64,000 bases of DNA, taken from positions 9,728,743-9,792,742 of the forward strand of contig CM076962.1 of the NCBI GenBank assembly GCA_039566865.1, given 5' to 3'. Within the stretch, counting starts at the first letter, position 1. Each line of letters opens with the position of its first letter. Origin of the DNA: Aurelia coerulea. Lineage: Eukaryota; Cnidaria; Scyphozoa; Semaeostomeae; Ulmaridae. Below the pieces are notes generated by a model, which saw only the letters and a program-made list of their open reading frames with translations, was not told the DNA's origin and searched no databases. The translations under genes and the position numbers were made by a program. Below, piece after piece: positions 10,971 through 21,450 of the stretch.

Positions 10971-11810
10971 GGCCAGGTGAATTCCGCGGAAGTCACGGAA
11001 ACTATTGCTTTCACAAGAACAATAGCTTCCGCGGAATCAATTTTCTGCGTAATTCACTTTGGCCTTACACCCATAGTGCAGTCCGCGGAAAATTGATTCC
11101 GCGGAAAAACTTGCGCCATCCACTCCAGCTAAATAGAATAAACCGAGAAAGAAACAGGAATAAACTGATCACTTAAAGCAAAAAAGGCATGAAACTAATC
11201 TGTATAACGGCCTTATTTCTTGAATAAACGATCATCTATTTTTATGGAAAACTAAATATTTTCCGCGTAATTCACTTTGGGTGTACGGCCGAAGTGAACT
11301 CCACGGAAAACCGATATCGTGGAAATCTGTCCGTATTCACCTGCATCTTCTCAAAGATAAAGAATTTTGCTGAGTGATGGTTTTCAATGGCTCATGTGAA
11401 ATGAAGAAACCAATGAAGGAGGAAGCTAAAGAAATTCTATACGTATTTGTCTCATGCAGTTTCACTGTAAGTGGGGAGCATTTAGTCGAAAGATTGTACG
11501 AGATTTTGTCAGAACTGAAGATCTTTATGGATATTTGATGGATTTTTCTTGAAAACAAAAGGATCTTTGCAATAGGCGTTCGAGACTTTCTGTGGAGTGA
11601 AATGCCCTTTGGCCGTAAAGTCACAGAAAGTGATCAGTTTATTCCTCGGTTTATTCTATTTTGCTCAAATTTTTTCCGCGGGATCAATTTTCCGCAGAAT
11701 TCACAATGGGTGTAAGGCCAAAGTGAATTACGTGGAAAATTGATTCCACGAAAGCTATTGTTCTCGTGAAAACAATAGCTTCCGCCTTTTCCGCGGAATT
11801 CACCTGGCCT
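10971..11810. mobile_element. hAT-like element with CCGCGGAA-rich inverted arms
   Basis: 840 bp bounded by GGCCAGGTGAATTCCGCGGA and its complement (GGAATTCACCTGGCC), with GATGAATA at 10,963-10,970 and at 11,811-11,818, an exact 8-bp duplication. The arms stay complementary for about 190 bp and are full of TTCCGCGGAA palindromes, for example AACAATAGCTTCCGCGGAA. Reading frames inside are mirror images of each other and carry no transposase similarity. Non-autonomous. Confidence 0.85.
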
Positions 11811-12039
11811 GATGAATAGCCCCCTCACCAACTAGAGGCGAGCGTGGAGGCGGGCGATCGCCTGCCTTAAATGGCCAGGCCTGAAGGCTAGATTTCATGC
11901 ACTCTTTACAATGATTTTTACCAACTTTTGCTGGTGTTGATTTAAAATGTCCTGCAATCCAATGCGCGGTCAATTTAGGCTCATAATAAAGATTTGAAAC
12001 TTGCATGTCAGAAAATACACAAGTCCGTTAAGGAGGGGG

Positions 12040-12090
12040 AGGGAGGGGGTCGATAAGTTAGCGGCCAAATGCCGCTAACTGATCACAGGT
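12040..12090. repeat. perfect 9-bp hairpin
   Basis: GTTAGCGGC CAAAT GCCGCTAAC at about 12,057-12,079, lying in the SSU72 intron downstream of the second coding exon. Role unknown. Confidence 0.5.
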
Positions 12091-12172
12091 GGATTTTTGG
12101 ATGACCCCCAAGACGGTATATATAGACAGTAATACAGGGCCAACCAGATTTCACTTTATGGAATAAGGATAC

Positions 12173-12539
12173 AAATAAGCATCTTTTTTGTATAATTCTT
12201 TGTACATTTCATCGTAAGTTGTGCTTCCAAATGAATAAACGTTTGGCTTGTCGGGAGCTGAACCCGGCAATTTCACGTACGTCCCTGTTCCGAAGGACTG
12301 AACTTGGAAGCCACGTTTTCTGAAGAATTTAAAAACAACAGGAGTAAGAACGACAAAGAGACATAGAATGACATCTAAAGGCAATACCGTAAAAGGTCAA
12401 AGCGAAGTAGATCTAACTAAACCGCTAGAACTTCTAAACTTCGGTGGTAAAACAACCTCATTGCGCTGTGTGCTTCCATGCTTCGATTTTGGTTGCTGGA
12501 ACAGACCACTGCAAATTTCAAGTCTTTTCTATGATGCAT
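12173..12539 (-). CDS. SSU72: SSU72 phosphatase, coding exons 1 and 2 (partial gene)
   Basis: Ssu72 removes phosphate from Ser5/Ser7 of the RNA polymerase II C-terminal repeat and works with the cleavage/polyadenylation machinery in the nucleus. Exon 1 runs 12,539-12,457 and begins MHHRKDLKFAVVC, followed by SSNQNRSMEAH. The CX5R phosphatase signature (C-S-S-N-Q-N-R) is intact. Donor AG|GTTGTT and acceptor CTTCAG|A at 12,319 join in phase as M-R-K-R-G-F. Exon 2 (12,319-12,173) gives SFGTGTYVKLPGSAPDKPNV and TTYDEMYKELYKKDA, matching known Ssu72 proteins closely. It ends in phase at a GTATCC donor just where YTQNG would follow. Compared with the human protein there is one extra residue (FGST). 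Later exons were not found in the window to the left. Confidence 0.88.
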
Positions 12540-12797
12540 CTTGAACCACTCTTAGCCAGTTACGTCTTTAATGTATCAAAGACGTGTATATTTAAATATT
12601 TGAAAGGCAAACTGCAGTTAAAGAGCCTTAAATTTCGTTCAAACTTTGAGGCTTTAGCGACTGCGTTTAGTCTCAACCCGATCTTCTCTTTGACTCCCGA
12701 AGAATGACGATATAGTGATGCATCTTGGGAGACGATAAACTGCATTATGGGAGCTATTATTGTCTGGCTGATGAATTGATGAAATAAAAAAAACAAA
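12540..12797. promoter_or_regulatory. candidate bidirectional promoter of SSU72 and NAA38
   Basis: The 258 bp between the SSU72 start codon (minus, 12,539) and the NAA38 start codon (plus, 12,798) must hold both 5' leaders and both start sites. I see no obvious TATA box for either. Two related words, GCATCTTGGGAG (12,720) and GCATTATGGGAG (12,741), are possible factor sites but unproven. Confidence 0.45.
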
Positions 12798-12860
12798 ATG
12801 GCTGCGGAAGGTGGCCTAGCTGTGGAGCAAAGACCCGAGTGTGCTGGCGACATGGTAAAG
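12798..12860 (+). CDS. NAA38: NAA38 (LSMD1) first coding exon, predicted
   Basis: Begins ATGGCTGCGGAAGG and reads MAAEGGLAVEQRPECAGDMV K, then meets a strong donor AAG|GTAAGT at 12,860/12,861. The exon ends in phase 0, which fits exactly the phase-0 acceptor at 21,451. It encodes the variable N-terminal tail and has no fold of its own. Assignment to NAA38 rests on phase, orientation and the absence of another recognised plus-strand exon between. A transcript read would be decisive. Confidence 0.6.
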
Positions 12861-13093
12861 GTAAGTATGTTGACTTATTCTGTTGTTCAAACCCAAAGGT
12901 TGACTAGAATGCAGTTTAGGGGCCATAAACTTTCGATTTTCACTTTTTTTAACGGCATTTGGCCTTTCGTTATAATGGCAAATGGGGGGAGGAGGGGGTT
13001 TCACCCTCGGTTGCTAAGGAAGTTTTAAAAACGGAACAGTTTCAAAGCAAAACGCATTAAGAACCGCTCTTTCAAATAGAAACACAAATAACC

Positions 13094-15099
13094 AACGGTG
13101 ATTTTAAGTGATCGTCGCATCTTGATTTATGATACCTTTTCGAGTCATATACCTTTCGAGTCATATGCGTGAATGAAAAGAACATGACACAGCATACTCT
13201 TGAGGTATGACATTTATGGCTGATCAAGGAATGGTTTAGATGGATCATCGCTGGAATAGTGATTGCAGAAGGCGTGCACAGCAAGGCAAACAGCGAGGGG
13301 ACAGTCGATGTGGTAAGGTTCTTTCATTTATTCTTCAAAATTTTATTGTTTCTGCACCGTTACTGACTATTTTGTACATTATTCATTGAGAGATATGTTT
13401 ACCTTAATGTCTCTTCTGTGGCAGAGCTGCAATGTGCCCATCTGCGACCTTTCTTGGGCGCTATCGTACTGGAGACCTCTCTTGTGGGCCTAAGTTTCTT
13501 ACTCACTTAGAACTTATCATGAAAGCCAGACTAATGCCAGTGTATGCCAATTGTGGTACACTGAGCAAAATCATTGCCCATTGCTGGTATCTGAGATAAC
13601 GATACTCAGTTTCTTATTTTTTCAAACAGTTCTCTGTCTGCCGATTGTGCCTGGCCTGGCACTTTCGTGTCCCCAGAACAAGATTCAGAATCACATTCAG
13701 ATTCAACAAATGAAGGAAACATTGCCCCCATTACTCCCTGTTACAAGATATCGAGCCCAAACCTAAAATAAAAACAAGCTATGGTATCCAAATATTGTTT
13801 AGAGAACTTTCCAAAAATGTCCCTCCTGGGGGCTTTGTGCAAATTTTTCAAGGTTTCCTTCACTTGTTGAATCTGATTTTGAATCTGAATGTGATTCTGA
13901 ATCTTGTTCTGGGACATGAAAGTGTGCCTGGCATATGATGCTGCCAGTGCTTGCAAGCAACCCTTCCCAGTTTCCCAGTTCATGGCATTTGAGTCATGCA
14001 TATATATCTATCCTGGCTCATACCTGCAATGCCAAATTCTGCAATTTTTTGTGAAATATTTGCAAATAAAATTGTTTTATCATTTATTTGCCAGCATCAT
14101 TTTTTGTCATGGATGAGCTTGAAAGAAATTCAGGCCAAAAGGTCCTTCTTCCCTATGATGTGGGGGGGGGGGGGGGGGGTCAGGAGACTGCTTTTTTCAT
14201 GCCCGTTAACATCTAATGTTTGGAACCCTGACACGCATATCAGGGAATGTGGTATAACTCATATGAACAACCATCCACACTTATACCGAGAATGTGTTTA
14301 CAGTTATGGACTTCAATGCTTATATTACCCAAATGTCTGCAAAGGGAACATGGTGTGACCACATTATTATTCAGGCAGTTGCTAATGCATTCCATTGTAT
14401 CATTAACATCAGTCACATTTTCCAAGGATGCAATTCTAGTAAAACCTGTGATTTAGTATTTTTCTTACAGGCTTTATCCCAGAAGTACACTATGTATCAA
14501 CAACATGTCTCATTCGAAATTCTTCTCCAGTTCGTAAAAACCTAATTAACATCAAAAGGAAACTGAGAGTGACAGAAAAAAGAAAATCAAGACTGTATGC
14601 CAAACAATCAAGCCAGAGAGACTGGTAAAACATAAGAATTGTGAAAACTACTATTCTATTACAGACAATTTCTTGGCTTTTTATAGTTTATACTTGTCAT
14701 TGATTTATGTAAATGCTACCTATATAGTTTTGATAGCAAGCACTGAAGTATTAGCATCATCAGTTACAATTAAGAAGTACTAAAACCCTCACAAATATAT
14801 CACAGACTTTACTTCAAGTGCACAGGATATAGTGTCAACAGACCTCTTTCAAACTCTACACCTGCAGTTTGGCAGCTTTGATAGAAAATTATTTGTAATG
14901 GCAAAAACGAGACCTCATTTCATGTTGCTAATACTTCTTTGCAATGAGTTGTGTTAATTTTCTGTGTGCTTCTGTTATTGTTGATATCCTGGTGATAATC
15001 ACGCACATCTTGCATTTCTCTTTGTCCATCTTGTGTACCACCATGATACAACTACCTTTTGGCTCTCAAGCGCATGCATTTCCTAACGTATCGTTATTT
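13094..15099. repeat. 2-kb tandem-duplicated unit, copy A (uninterrupted)
   Basis: From GTGATTTTAAGTGATCG to TATCGTTATTT this block recurs almost unchanged at 15,200-18,300. It contains an imperfect internal palindrome (about 13,640-13,950, CCCAGAACAAGATTCAGAAT against its complement) and an OTU-protease coding remnant at its right half. At 13,996-14,014 the sequence CATGCATATATATCTATCC is the intact, unoccupied version of the site occupied in copy B. A 100-bp spacer with a GCATGC-GACA-GCATGC palindrome separates the copies. Confidence 0.85.
14109..14627 (+). pseudogene. OTU-type cysteine protease remnant, copy A
   Basis: OTU proteases cleave ubiquitin and are carried by several animal transposons, including some Helitron-like elements. 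Here MDELERNSGQKVLLPYDV leads through a G run to the catalytic-cysteine motif SGDCFFHA. A frame change follows, then THMNNHPHLYREC. A second frame change leads to DFNAYITQMSAKGTWCDHI, IIQAVANAFHCIINI, and after a likely intron acceptor (TTTCTTACAG) FIPEVHYVSTTC, which supplies the catalytic His, and a basic tail ending at a clean stop. Cysteine and histidine motifs survive but at least two frameshifts and an in-frame stop break it. The fold is inferred from motif order; a profile search is needed. Confidence 0.65.
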
Positions 15100-16110
15100 T
15101 TGCATGCGACAGCATGCCTCCTAATCTTGACATACTTTGAGATTTTTGTGCAACGTCAGCAAATCATCCATTGTCTTTTGGGAACAGGATCCCTATGGCA
15201 ACCGTGATTTTAAGTGATCGTCGCATCTTGATTTATGATACCTTTTCGAGTCATATACCTTTCGAGTCATATGCGTGAATGAAAAGAACATGACACAGCA
15301 TACTCTTGAGGTATGACATTTTATGGCTGATCAAGGAATGGTTTAGATGGATCATCGCTGGAATAGTGATTGCAGAAGGCGTGCACAGCAAGGCAAACAG
15401 CGAGGGGACAGTCGATGTGGTAAGGTTCTTTCATTTATTCTTCAAAATTTTATTGTTTCTGCACCGTTACTGACTATTTTGTACATTATTCATTGAGAGA
15501 TATGTTTACCTTAATGTCTCTTCTGTGGCAGAGCTGCAATGTGCCCATCTGCGACCTTTCTTGGGCGCTATCGTACTGGAGACCTCTCTGTGGGCCTAAG
15601 TTTCTTACTCACTTAGAACTCATCATGAAAGCCAGACTAATGCCAGTGTATGCCCATTGTGGTACACTGAGCAAAATCATTGCCCATTGCTGGTATCTGA
15701 GATAACGATACTCAGTTTCTTATTTTTTCAAACAGTTCTCTGTCTGCCGATTGTGCCTGGCCTGGCACTTTCGTGTCCCCAGAACAAGATTCAGAATCAC
15801 ATTCAGATTCAACAAATGAAGGAAACATTGCCCCCATTACTCCCTGTTACAAGATATCGAGCCCAAACCTAAAATAAAAACAAGCTATGGTATCCAAATA
15901 TTGTTTAGAGAACTTTCCAAAGATGTCCCCCCTGGGGGCTTTGTGCAAATTTTTCAAGGTTTCCTTCATTTGTTGAATCTGATTTTGAATCTGAATGTGA
16001 TTCTGAATCTTGTTCTGGGACACGAAAGTGTGCCTGGCATATGATGCTGCCAGTGCTTGCAAGCAACCCTTCCCAGTTTCCCAGTTCATGGCATTTGAGT
16101 CATGCATATA

Positions 16111-17186
16111 CACTTACCTCACATAAGTATTGCACCACCATACCCAAAATGGCGCCCAAAAGTGTCTTTCAGCCCAACCAACAAAATTTGCATAACAAAA
16201 GTATCAGCATTGAAGGGTTTCTCCACCGGGTGTTTTGGTGGGAAAAGAATTGTTAATTCGTTTGCTTTTCATTCATAAATAGAATGAAACCTTATTTTGT
16301 TGGTTTCTTTGATAAATTAGCAAAAACCTCCGGACAACACTGCACAAGATTTTGGGAGCGTAGCTGGAGGAGTAGGCCAAAACAAAATGAGAAACGGATA
16401 GATATCTGGGGGCAAAGACAACAACATTTTATAGTTTTAAAATTAGGATTCTACAAACTTTATCGCTATGACAAAAGTTTTCCGTGAGGAACGCAAGAAG
16501 GATAAACACAAAGGGAAAACGGAAAGAAACCATTCCAAGGTAAGAATATCCTTGATATCACTTTTATCACATTAACATTGATTTTGCTTCCTGGAAGACT
16601 TTAGGTAGGTGGTTGACACTTAAATATATGGATTTTGATGTGCTTAACGAAATCGCTACGGTTTAATTTAGTTTCAAGGTAATTTGAAATTTAACAAGTG
16701 ACTGGAGCGTGTTTTCTTAAACCTGACTCCTTCTTAGACAAATTTAAGTTCAGTTGCATTGAATGATGGCTTTGTTATTTATTTGAATTTTCTTCTTTTG
16801 TCACATTCGAGTGGAAAACTTTTATCATGGTGATAAATGTTGTTGAATCCCAATTTGAAAACACTAAAATGTTGTTATCTTTGCCCCCAGATATCTATCC
16901 GTTTCTTATTTTGTTTTGGCCTACTCCTCCAGCTACGCTCCCAAAATCTTGTGCAGTGTTGTCCGGAGGTTTTTGCTAATTTATCAAAGAAACCAACAAA
17001 ATAACGCTTCATTTCATTTATGAATGAAAAGCAAACGAATTAACAATTCTTTTCCCACCAAAACACCCTGTAGAGAAACCCTTCAATGCTGATGCTTTTG
17101 TTATGCAAAATTTTGTTGGTTGGGCTAAAAGACACTTTTGGGCGCCATTTTGTGTTAGGTGGTGCAATACTTATGTGAGGTAAGTG
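16111..17186. mobile_element. TA-flanked long-inverted-repeat element, copy 1
   Basis: Ends CACTTACCTCACATAAGTAT and its complement, with inverted arms of about 390 bp. TA lies at 16,109-16,110 and 17,187-17,188, while the sister duplication has a single undisturbed site. The insertion therefore duplicated TA, as Tc1/mariner-type elements do. The unique middle (about 16,470-16,860) includes a short open frame ending at a splice-donor-like site (next entry). No transposase is visible. Confidence 0.9.
16468..16539 (+). other. conserved 24-codon exon-like segment in the element
   Basis: ATG opens MTKVFREERKKDKHKGKTER NHSK and runs straight into AAG|GTAAGA, a good splice donor. The inverted second element carries the same segment (18,957-19,028), differing by one residue (R to G), with the same donor. 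The peptide is very basic. It could be a host exon picked up by the element or the first exon of a lost transposase. I recognise neither. Confidence 0.4.
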
Positions 17187-17292
17187 TATATCTATCCTGG
17201 CTCATACCTGCAATGCCAAATTCTGCAGTTTTTTGTGAAATATTTGCAAATAAAATTGTTTTATCATTTATTTGCCAGCATCATTTTTTGTC

Positions 17293-17829
17293 ATGGATGA
17301 GCTTGAAAGAAATTCAGGCCAAAAGGTCCTTCTTCCCTATGATGTGGGGGGGGGGAGGGGTCAGGAGACTGCTTTTTTCGTGCCCGTTAACATCTAATGT
17401 TTGGAACCCTGACACGCATATCAGGGAATGTGGTATAACTCATATGAACAACCATCCACACTTATACCAAGAATGTGTTTACAGTTATGGACTTCAATGC
17501 TTATATTACCCAAATGTCTGCAAAGAGAACATGGTGTGACCACATTATTATTCAGGCAGTTGCTAATGCATTCCATTGTATCATTAACATCAGTCACATT
17601 TGCCAAGGATGCAATTCTAGTAAAACCTGATGGGGTTGAACAAATCTGTGATGTAGTTTATTTTCTTATAGGCTTTATCCCAGAAGTACACTAAGTATCA
17701 ACAATATGTCTCATTCGAAATTCTTCTCCAGTTCGTAAAAACCTAATTAACATCAAAAGGAAACTGACAGTGACAGAAAAAAGAAAATCAAGACTGTATG
17801 CCAAACAATCAGGGCAGAGAGACTGGTAA
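17293..17829 (+). pseudogene. OTU-type cysteine protease remnant, copy B
   Basis: Same arrangement as the copy at 14,109-14,627: MDELERNSGQ start, SGDCFFRA-like cysteine motif, MNNHPHLYQEC, then TWCDHIIIQAVANAFHC. It is more damaged: the His motif reads EVH followed directly by a stop (CAC TAA) where copy A keeps HYVST. There is extra sequence (GATGGGGTTGAACAAATC) before the putative acceptor. Confidence 0.6.
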
Positions 17830-18312
17830 AACATAAGAATTGTGAAAACTACTATTCTATTACAGACAATTTCTTGGCTTTTTATAGTTTATACTTGTCA
17901 TTGATTTATGTAAATGCTACCTATATAGTTTTGATAGCAAGCACTGAAGTATTAGCATCATCAGTTACAATTAAGAAGTACTAAAACCCTCACAAATATA
18001 TCACAGACTTTACTTCATGTGCACAGGATATAGTGTCAACAGACCTCTTTCAAACTCTACACCTGCAGTTTGGCAGCTTTGATAGAAAATTATTTGTAAT
18101 GGCAAAAACGAGACCTCATTTCATGTTGCTAATACTTCTTTGCAATGAGTTGTGTTAATTTTCTGTGTTCTTCTGTTATTGTTGATATCCTGGTGATAAT
18201 CACGCACATCGTGCATTTCTCTTTGTCCATCTTGTGTACCACCATGATACAACTACCTTTTGGCTCTCAAGCGCATGCATTTCCTAACGTATCGTTATTT
18301 CTAGTATATATA

Positions 18313-19385
18313 CACTTACCTCACATAAGTATTGCACCACCTAACACAAAATGGCGCCCAAAAGTGTCTTTCAGCCCAACCAACAAAATTTGCATAACAA
18401 AAGCATCAGCATTGAAGGGTTTCTCTACCAGGTGTTTTAGTGGGAAAAGAATTGTTAATTCGTTTGCTTTTCATTCAAAAATAAATGAAACGTTATTTTG
18501 TTGGTTTCTTTGATAAATTAGCAAAAACCTCTGGGCAACACTGCACGAGATTTTGGCAGTATAGCTGGAGGAGTAGGCCAAAACAAAATGAGAAACGGAT
18601 AGATATCTGAGGGCAAAGAAAACAAAATTTAGTGTTTTCAAATTAGGATTCTGCAAACTGTATCCTCATGATAAATTTTTCCACTTTGAATGTGATAAAA
18701 GAAGAAATTTCAAATAAATAACAAGGCCGCCATTCAATGTAGCTGAACTTGAATTTCTCTAAGAAGGAGTCACGTTAAAAAAACATGCTCCAGTCACTTG
18801 TTAAATTTCAAAATTATCTTCAAACTAAATTAAACCGTAGCGATTTCGTTAAGCACATCAAAATCCATATATTTAAGTGTCAACCACCTGCCTAAAGTCT
18901 TCCAGGAAGCAAAATTAATGTTAACGTGATAAAAGTGATATCAAGGATATTCTTACCTTGGAATGGTTTCTTTCCGTTTTCCCTTTGTGTTTATCCTTCT
19001 TGCCTTCCTCACGGAAAACTTTTGTCATAGCGATAAAGTTTGTTGAATCCTAATTTGAAAACACTAAAATATTGTTATCTTTGGCCCCAGATATCTATCC
19101 GTTTCTCATTTTGTTTTGGCCTACTCCTGCGGCTACGCTCCCAAAATCTTGTGCAGTGTTGTCCGGAGGTTTTTGCTAATTTATCAAAGAAACCAACAAA
19201 ATAACGTTTCATTTTACTTATGAATGAAAAGCAAACGAATTAACAATTATTTTCCGGCCAAAACACCCGGTAGAGAAACCCTTCAATGCTGATGCTTTTG
19301 TTATGCAAATTTTGTTGGTTGGGCTAAAAGACACTTTTGGGCGCCATTTTGGGTAAGGTGGTGCAATACTTATGTGAGGTAAGTG
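18313..19385. mobile_element. TA-flanked long-inverted-repeat element, copy 2 (inverted)
   Basis: 1,073 bp, same CACTTACCTCACATAAG ends as the element at 16,111-17,186, with TA on both sides (18,311-18,312 and 19,386-19,387). Its unique middle is in the opposite orientation. It lies exactly at the right end of duplication copy B, so it may have interrupted or ended that copy. Confidence 0.85.
18957..19028 (-). other. conserved 24-codon exon-like segment, second copy
   Basis: Minus-strand counterpart of 16,468-16,539: MTKVFREEGKKDKHKG onward, ending at the same AAG|GTAAGA donor. One residue differs. Retention of frame, start and donor in two copies is mildly suggestive of past coding function. 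Confidence 0.4.
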
Positions 19386-19418
19386 TATAATAGCTATATC
19401 CGCATAGAAAAACTAAAA

Positions 19419-19925
19419 TTAGTTCTTTTCTGCTTTAGCAGCAACATAAATGTCGTTAACGAGTGCTGTCCAAGTTTGTCTCTCTTGCGCTAGTGTTCTT
19501 AAGCTTTCAAGATCATTTGTCGATTTGAACTGGGTTATGCTGCTATATCTATTTTTGAACGTGTTATGTTTCTTCAGCATAATTATGTCGTTGTGTAATG
19601 AAACTGGCAATGTAATAACTGGTCTTCCGCGAAACTTCTTTGCATTTGATTTTTCAAAATAATAATTCATTGCTTTCTGCGCTGGTGTTTCTGGGTGTGA
19701 TCGTAGAACATGTCCAAATAATTTCCATCTATTTCGTAGCACTTCCAGGGATAAGACATCTTCGCCAGTTTGCCTGTACACTTGTTCATTGCTTATGTGT
19801 GCAGGGTATTTAACATTAAGTACCCTCCTTAGTTGTTGTCTATGAAAAGAGTTTAAACTTTCTTCTTCTTTCTTTGTTAATCCCCAAGTGCCAGAGTTGT
19901 AGAGAAGAATTGGCTTGACTAAGGA
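19419..19925 (-). pseudogene. 3' end of a non-LTR retrotransposon RT protein
   Basis: The frame from about 19,925 downward reads LYKSLVKPILLYNSGTWGLT, then RQQLRRVLNVKYP, and RNRWKLFGHVLRSHPETPAQ KA, ending at a stop near 19,419. This is the usual C-terminal region of LINE reverse transcriptases (RRW.LFGHVLR). The polymerase core is missing, so the copy is 5'-truncated, and its upstream edge meets the 12-bp satellite at 19,940. Confidence 0.8.
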
Positions 19926-19939
19926 CTTGTATAACGGGT

Positions 19940-20240
19940 GTTTTTAAAACGAAAACCGAAAACGAAGACAAAAAACGAAAACACAAAACGAAGACCGAAA
20001 ACACAAAGCGAAAACACAAAACGAAAACACAAAGCGAAAACATAAAACGAAAACACAAAACGAAAACACAAAACGAAAACACAAAGCGAAAACACAAAAC
20101 GAAAACACAAAACGAAAACACAAAGCGAAAACATAAAACGAAAACACAAAACGAAAACACAAAACGAAAACACAAAGCGAAAACACAAAACGAAAACACA
20201 AAGCGTAAACACAAAGCGAAAACACAAAACGAAAACACTG
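19940..20240. repeat. 12-bp satellite (CGAAAACACAAA)
   Basis: About 25 tandem units of CGAAAACACAAA with A/G and C/T variants. Because the unit length is a multiple of three, all three minus-strand frames stay open (VFVLCFRF-type words). These are not genes. Confidence 0.95.
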
Positions 20241-20244
20241 TATT

Positions 20245-21450
20245 TTGCAACGTTTGTCTTTCAGAATAATGACCGTTAAAAATCCACTCATACCCAAGCA
20301 ATCGTAGAAGATATGAATGATTTATGTCCAAACAGCAACTTTATTTTGGAACAAGATATGAATATCCTATGTGTGTATCACCTTTCAAAAAACTGCAAAA
20401 ACCATTGTATTGTTTACATTTTGACGACGAAAGTAATACAACCTTGCCAATTTAGTAATTCAAGAGGCGGTACACTCATTTTTTTTATAAACCGCTTATA
20501 AGAAACGGTAGGCTCAATTTTTCGAAAGTTAAGAAACGGCCATACCTGAATTGAAAAAGCTAAGAAACTTTTGTAATTTACTATTTTAATTTTAGTAAAA
20601 CACACTCCTTCCTGAACTTTTAGTTATTCCTTGTCTCATTCAATGAGAGGAAAATGTTAATTAAAGTACATGTATTTTTTATGCGAAACTAAGAATTTGG
20701 GCCAGTACTCAAATTAGCAGATTTTGAGTATTCAGAGTTTCTTAGAAGTTTCTTAAAATAGCAGTCATCATAGTTGCTTCCTGTGCTGTCTTGAATATTT
20801 CGAAACGAGTTTTTTCAACCTCTCCAATGTTCAGACATTACATCAGGAACTTTCAATTTATATGATACCGGAAACAAGTGAAACTAAAGTAAAAACATAT
20901 GCGAAGTGTCCTTTGCTAAAGTAAATGGTTGCTCAAGATATCTTTCCAGTACTTGACTTTCTCAGTTTTTTTTTTAGATCTGAGCGCTGAGTTTCTTTAC
21001 AAGCAGTTTCTTACAAAGAAGTTACGTGTAGTTTGTGGATTTGAGTTTTGTTCAAATATTGTTATGAACGAAAATTGTAACTATAAAATAAATAATTTGA
21101 GAAGAAGATTAAAGCAACAGGAAATTCATCATAATTTTGACTGGTGGGGGTGATGGTTAGATGCAAGTTTGATCTTCAGTGGCCGTGTTTGATGTTTGGA
21201 TTTCGATAAAGAAAGCACATGAACAAAATTCCCTCGCATAATCCCCAAAGCAAAGACTAGCGCGTGTGCTCTGATAGGTGGTAAATCGATGCTGCGACGT
21301 CAGCACTTTCAAAATGTTACATTTTGACCCGTCAACATGATAACTGTTTTCAAAAATATCCAAAAACCCAAAACAGATGAAAAAGATGCGTTTTCAAAAA
21401 TATCCGTATAAGTGTCGATGAGGCCTTAATCACCGCCATTTCTTTTACAG
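20245..21450. other. NAA38 intronic sequence, mostly unrecognised
   Basis: Contains the repeat block shared with 6655-6765 (at 20,790-20,900) and repeated TAAGAAAC / GTTTCTTA words at 20,500-20,580 and 20,740. The polypyrimidine run and TTTTACAG before 21,451 form the splice acceptor. Confidence 0.5.

Larger units (their letters stand above)
15200..18300. repeat. 2-kb tandem-duplicated unit, copy B (with insertion)
   Basis: Second copy of the block at 13,094-15,099, differing at scattered bases. It is longer because a 1,076-bp element occupies 16,111-17,186. Its right end abuts a second element of that same family. Confidence 0.85.

Noticed and set aside
19840..20331. Long overlapping minus-strand frames rich in Phe/Cys (163, 117 and 102 codons)
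   Set aside because: They are translations of the 12-bp satellite in its three frames, not genes.
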